Assembly: GCA_037013495.1 (NCBI GenBank)
Contig: CM072803.1
Span: 13,162,001-13,226,000, forward strand
Reading direction: 5' to 3'
From: Hippophae tibetana
Lineage: Eukaryota; Streptophyta; Magnoliopsida; Rosales; Elaeagnaceae
Length of the DNA: 64,000 nt
The notes below the pieces were generated by a model that worked only from the letters and a program-made list of their open reading frames with translations, did not search any database and was not told the origin of the DNA. Made by a program: the position numbers and the translations under genes. Below are positions 61,454 through 64,000 of this stretch, in pieces. The stretch's first letter is position 1. Each line of letters starts with the position of its first letter.

Positions 61454-63226
61454 TGATGAGTACTCAAAAAGCACTAAAATTACCATGATTTTATGCACAT
61501 TAATTGATTAAAAAAATATATATTTATATAAATTTTTTTTCGGAATCACGGGTATTTTTATTGTTTTTCAAGTATTTTCTCTTAAAAACGTAACTTAAAG
61601 ACTCAAAGAGGAATACTGGAGACAATACATCACAAATATATTCATAAATAAATAAAGAAAAGTCAACAAATATGGAAAAATTGGACAAAATGGGTCAAAA
61701 AGAAGGAAATCGGGCACAGAGCCGCCTAGCCGTGCTGAGAAACGCGCGCACCGCTACTGCTTCCGCGCGTGCCTGTGCGCGCCCCAGCTCCACTCCGCGT
61801 GCACATTTACCCATCTGTGCCACCTACCCACTGAGATTGGCTGACATCATCTTCACCTACTATGCATTTCCTCCATTTTTAATCATTTTTTCACTCACTT
61901 TTTATTCCTTTCCTCACCTATAAATACCCTCATTCTCTTCACTTCATACCATACCTCAAAACACATCTTCTCTTCTCTTTCTTTCTCTCATTTCTTAGTT
62001 TTTTTTATTTATTTTTTAGTTTTTTCTTAGTTTTTAGCTTTTCTTAGTTAGTTTCTCTTAGTTTTAGAGTTCTTCTCTTTTTGAGAAGAACTAGTTATGT
62101 TTTTGTAATTTATTTGCTTTTCGATTCAATAAATGGGAGTGCAAATTCTGTTTGGAGGTTTTCCAGCATCGTGAATAGCAACAAAGTACTGTAAGGATTT
62201 TATTTTCTTTACAATTATTTTTTATCCTTTATTCTAACATGTTATATTTAATTTGTCCGTAATTAAATTTAACTTTGCTGACTGTTTGTAAACATGATAT
62301 AATAATAACGTTGTTATGCTTGCGAAATATTAAATAGTTAAAAATCTCTAAAATGAATTGATTTTGTTTTTATTCAAGATTTTATATTAAGAATGTTAGA
62401 GAAAAATATATTAATTTTCATTACAAACTTAAATTTGAAAATTAGATTTTAAGGTTTAGTTATCTGGTTTGATTTAAAGTAGTGTTATTTTATTTGTTGG
62501 TACAATTACGCGGTAGTTAGAGTGAAGCTCTATTTCAAAAGTTTTTATAAGAATTATTATCTAAAAATGTATTGACAACATGTTTTGAGTAGTGGTTTTA
62601 AAACTTGAAAGTTAGTACTCGGATAATTAAATTCTTAGGTTTAATTTGGACACCTTGAATAAAGTTTAAACTGTCTAACCCCACCGAATGTGGTATTTAA
62701 ATGGTTCATTTTCAATCTCTTAGAAAAAGAAATTAATTTAATTAACCAAATTAGTTATCAACACCACCTATAGGTGTTAATTGATTTGTTTAGTTAACAA
62801 AGAATATCTAATCCCACCAAAGTAGGTATTCATACAAAAAAGAGAGAATAATTAAATATCAATTTATATCTTTAATAACTTAAATAATATGAGCAAGCAT
62901 AATTAACTTAGTTATTATATCCATAAATACTCTACTATTAGAAATGATAAAATTTGCATAAATGTTTATTGAATCTTTATCTATGTTTATTTTTATGCCA
63001 GTAGATTAAAAACACAAAATCCAAAATATCATGACAGGATGTTTAGGATTTAATTTAGTTTTTAAAAGTTTGAATAATAAATTAAAAACCACATATATTC
63101 CTTCCTTAGATCGACCTTGGGAGTATACTTATCATTTTCTACGAAATGATTCGTGCACTAGCGAGAGTTTTATAAATATAAAACCAAAGTATTGGTAGGA
63201 TCGGCGATGCCGGTTTTCGCTCATCC
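61454..63226 (+). repeat. right LTR of the LARD
   Basis: Starts TGATGAG after the polypurine-like tract and ends at 63226 next to the CTCAC duplication. TATA box at 61919-61926. It has a short insertion relative to the left copy near 62170-62195 and a shorter GC-rich U3. Confidence 0.9.
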
Positions 63227-63231
63227 CTCAC

Positions 63232-63430
63232 CCATCTTTAAGCAACATCCTATTCAAAGGAAAAAAAAGGTCAATTTCAACTACCTCACCCAATGCTTAT
63301 CCTATTTTAGCTAATTGTTTTCATTGTGCCAATCATGTGGAAGACCAACAATGTGATTCCAAAAGAATTTCACTTAGTAATATTAATGAAAATAATCAAC
63401 TTATTAATATTAAATAATTTCACTTTTTTT
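63232..63430 (-). pseudogene. LINE ORF1 fragment, far side of the LARD
   Basis: On the - strand broken frames read IVGLPHDWHNEN, then ALGEVVEIDLFFPLNRMLLKDG, the DUF4283-type part of plant LINE ORF1 (FWV.V.GLP.......N...IG...G.V.EVD). The next expected block (LWLDFRYEHLS..C) is found at about 56200, on the other side of the inserted LARD. Confidence 0.65.
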
Positions 63431-64000
63431 TTCTCTTATTCTTAATTTTTAGGAATAACTTTTACTTCTTCTGTTTAGAAGTTAAAGTTCTCTTATTCGT
63501 GAGATAAAAGAATATCTTTAGGCTAGTTCTACTCTAAAGTTGCTAGAGTGCTCGTCTAAAGATAGATAACATAACTAGACTTGTCATATTCTAGATTTGC
63601 TATAATGGTTGCCTAGATAATAGTTTCCTTACGTTTGTTTCATAACACAAATATGAGGGCCTCTTGCTAGAGAGTTAGTCTGATTAGTCTAAACTTTGTT
63701 CATATTTTTTTTATTTCGTAAGTGCTTCTATATTATTGATGTATGCGTGCTTCTATCATGCATCAATCGTACGAAAAACTCTTAAAAATCGTAACCAATA
63801 AGGAGAGAAATAAATTTCAAGATAGTCTTCAAGGCACTTGATAGGGTAGACGAATTGGTTTTTGAAGAGATAGTTTTTTTTATTTGTGTTTATAAGCATG
63901 TACATGCTTATAATTATGTATATTTTTTATTACTTTTATTTAATATAAATATATAAAAAAGTTATTTTATTTTTGTTATTAATTTATATTAATATCATTA
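63431..64000. other. unassigned DNA
   Basis: Mixed composition with some CTAGAGTGCTCGTCTA-like short motifs. No frame or element can be supported; it may be more of the LINE or an older LTR. Confidence 0.35.

Larger units (their letters stand above)
56263..63226 (+). mobile_element. non-coding LTR retrotransposon (LARD), 6.96 kb
   Basis: Two long LTRs (56263-58126 and 61454-63226), a PBS at 58132-58149, a polypurine-like tract before the right LTR (TTGGTTGGGGGTTG, 61440-61453) and a perfect 5-bp target duplication CTCAC (56258-56262 and 63227-63231). The 3.3-kb inside has no gag or pol; it keeps only gypsy-type non-coding marks. It is therefore a large retrotransposon derivative that would need proteins from elsewhere. 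It interrupts ORF1 of an older LINE. Confidence 0.93.

Overview
This is AT-rich nuclear DNA of a eudicot plant. The evidence is two spliced plant genes (an SPL6-type SBP-box factor and the chloroplast factor CCB1) set among typical plant repeats: CACTA, copia, gypsy, LINE, MITE and 5S-like sequence. The species cannot be named from the sequence. Most of the window is transposon-derived and only about 6 kb is functional host gene.

Layout. 1-5.6 kb is AT-rich intergenic DNA with one clear MITE (3.36-4.03 kb). 5.8-9.3 kb holds an SPL6-like gene on + (three coding exons, a probable 5'UTR intron, a miR156 site). 9.3-16.9 kb is intergenic with LTR fragments and a 58-bp tandem repeat. 16.88-21.66 kb is a decayed copia element on -, split by a 3.08-kb non-autonomous CACTA element (17745-20821) that appears to carry a captured MAP65 exon. 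Next to it is a lone first exon of an ABHD17-like hydrolase (21.73-22.04 kb). 22310-33536 is an 11.2-kb CACTA element with TIRs, a perfect 3-bp target duplication and two transposase genes on -: a TNP2 gene and a TNPA-like gene ending in a Ulp1-type protease domain. Both are broken by small lesions. 33.5-38 kb is AT-rich filler. 38-44.4 kb is an internally deleted gypsy element, with a degenerate 5S rDNA pair at 43.76-44.06 kb. 45.0-47.4 kb is the intact CCB1 gene (+). 48.89-49.20 kb is the last exon of a COMT-like pseudogene (-). 50.05-53.55 kb is a decayed copia element (+) inserted beside an older MITE-like repeat. 53.9-63.4 kb is an old LINE (-), interrupted by a 6.96-kb non-coding LTR element (LARD, 56263-63226) with a perfect 5-bp target duplication.

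The host genes look unrelated to each other: SPL6 is a miR156-controlled transcription factor and CCB1 acts in cytochrome b6 haem attachment in chloroplasts. The most interesting part is the CACTA pair. The two elements share TIRs and unusual subterminal arrays of alternating palindromic repeats. The larger once encoded the machinery, and the smaller looks like a dependent, gene-capturing relative.
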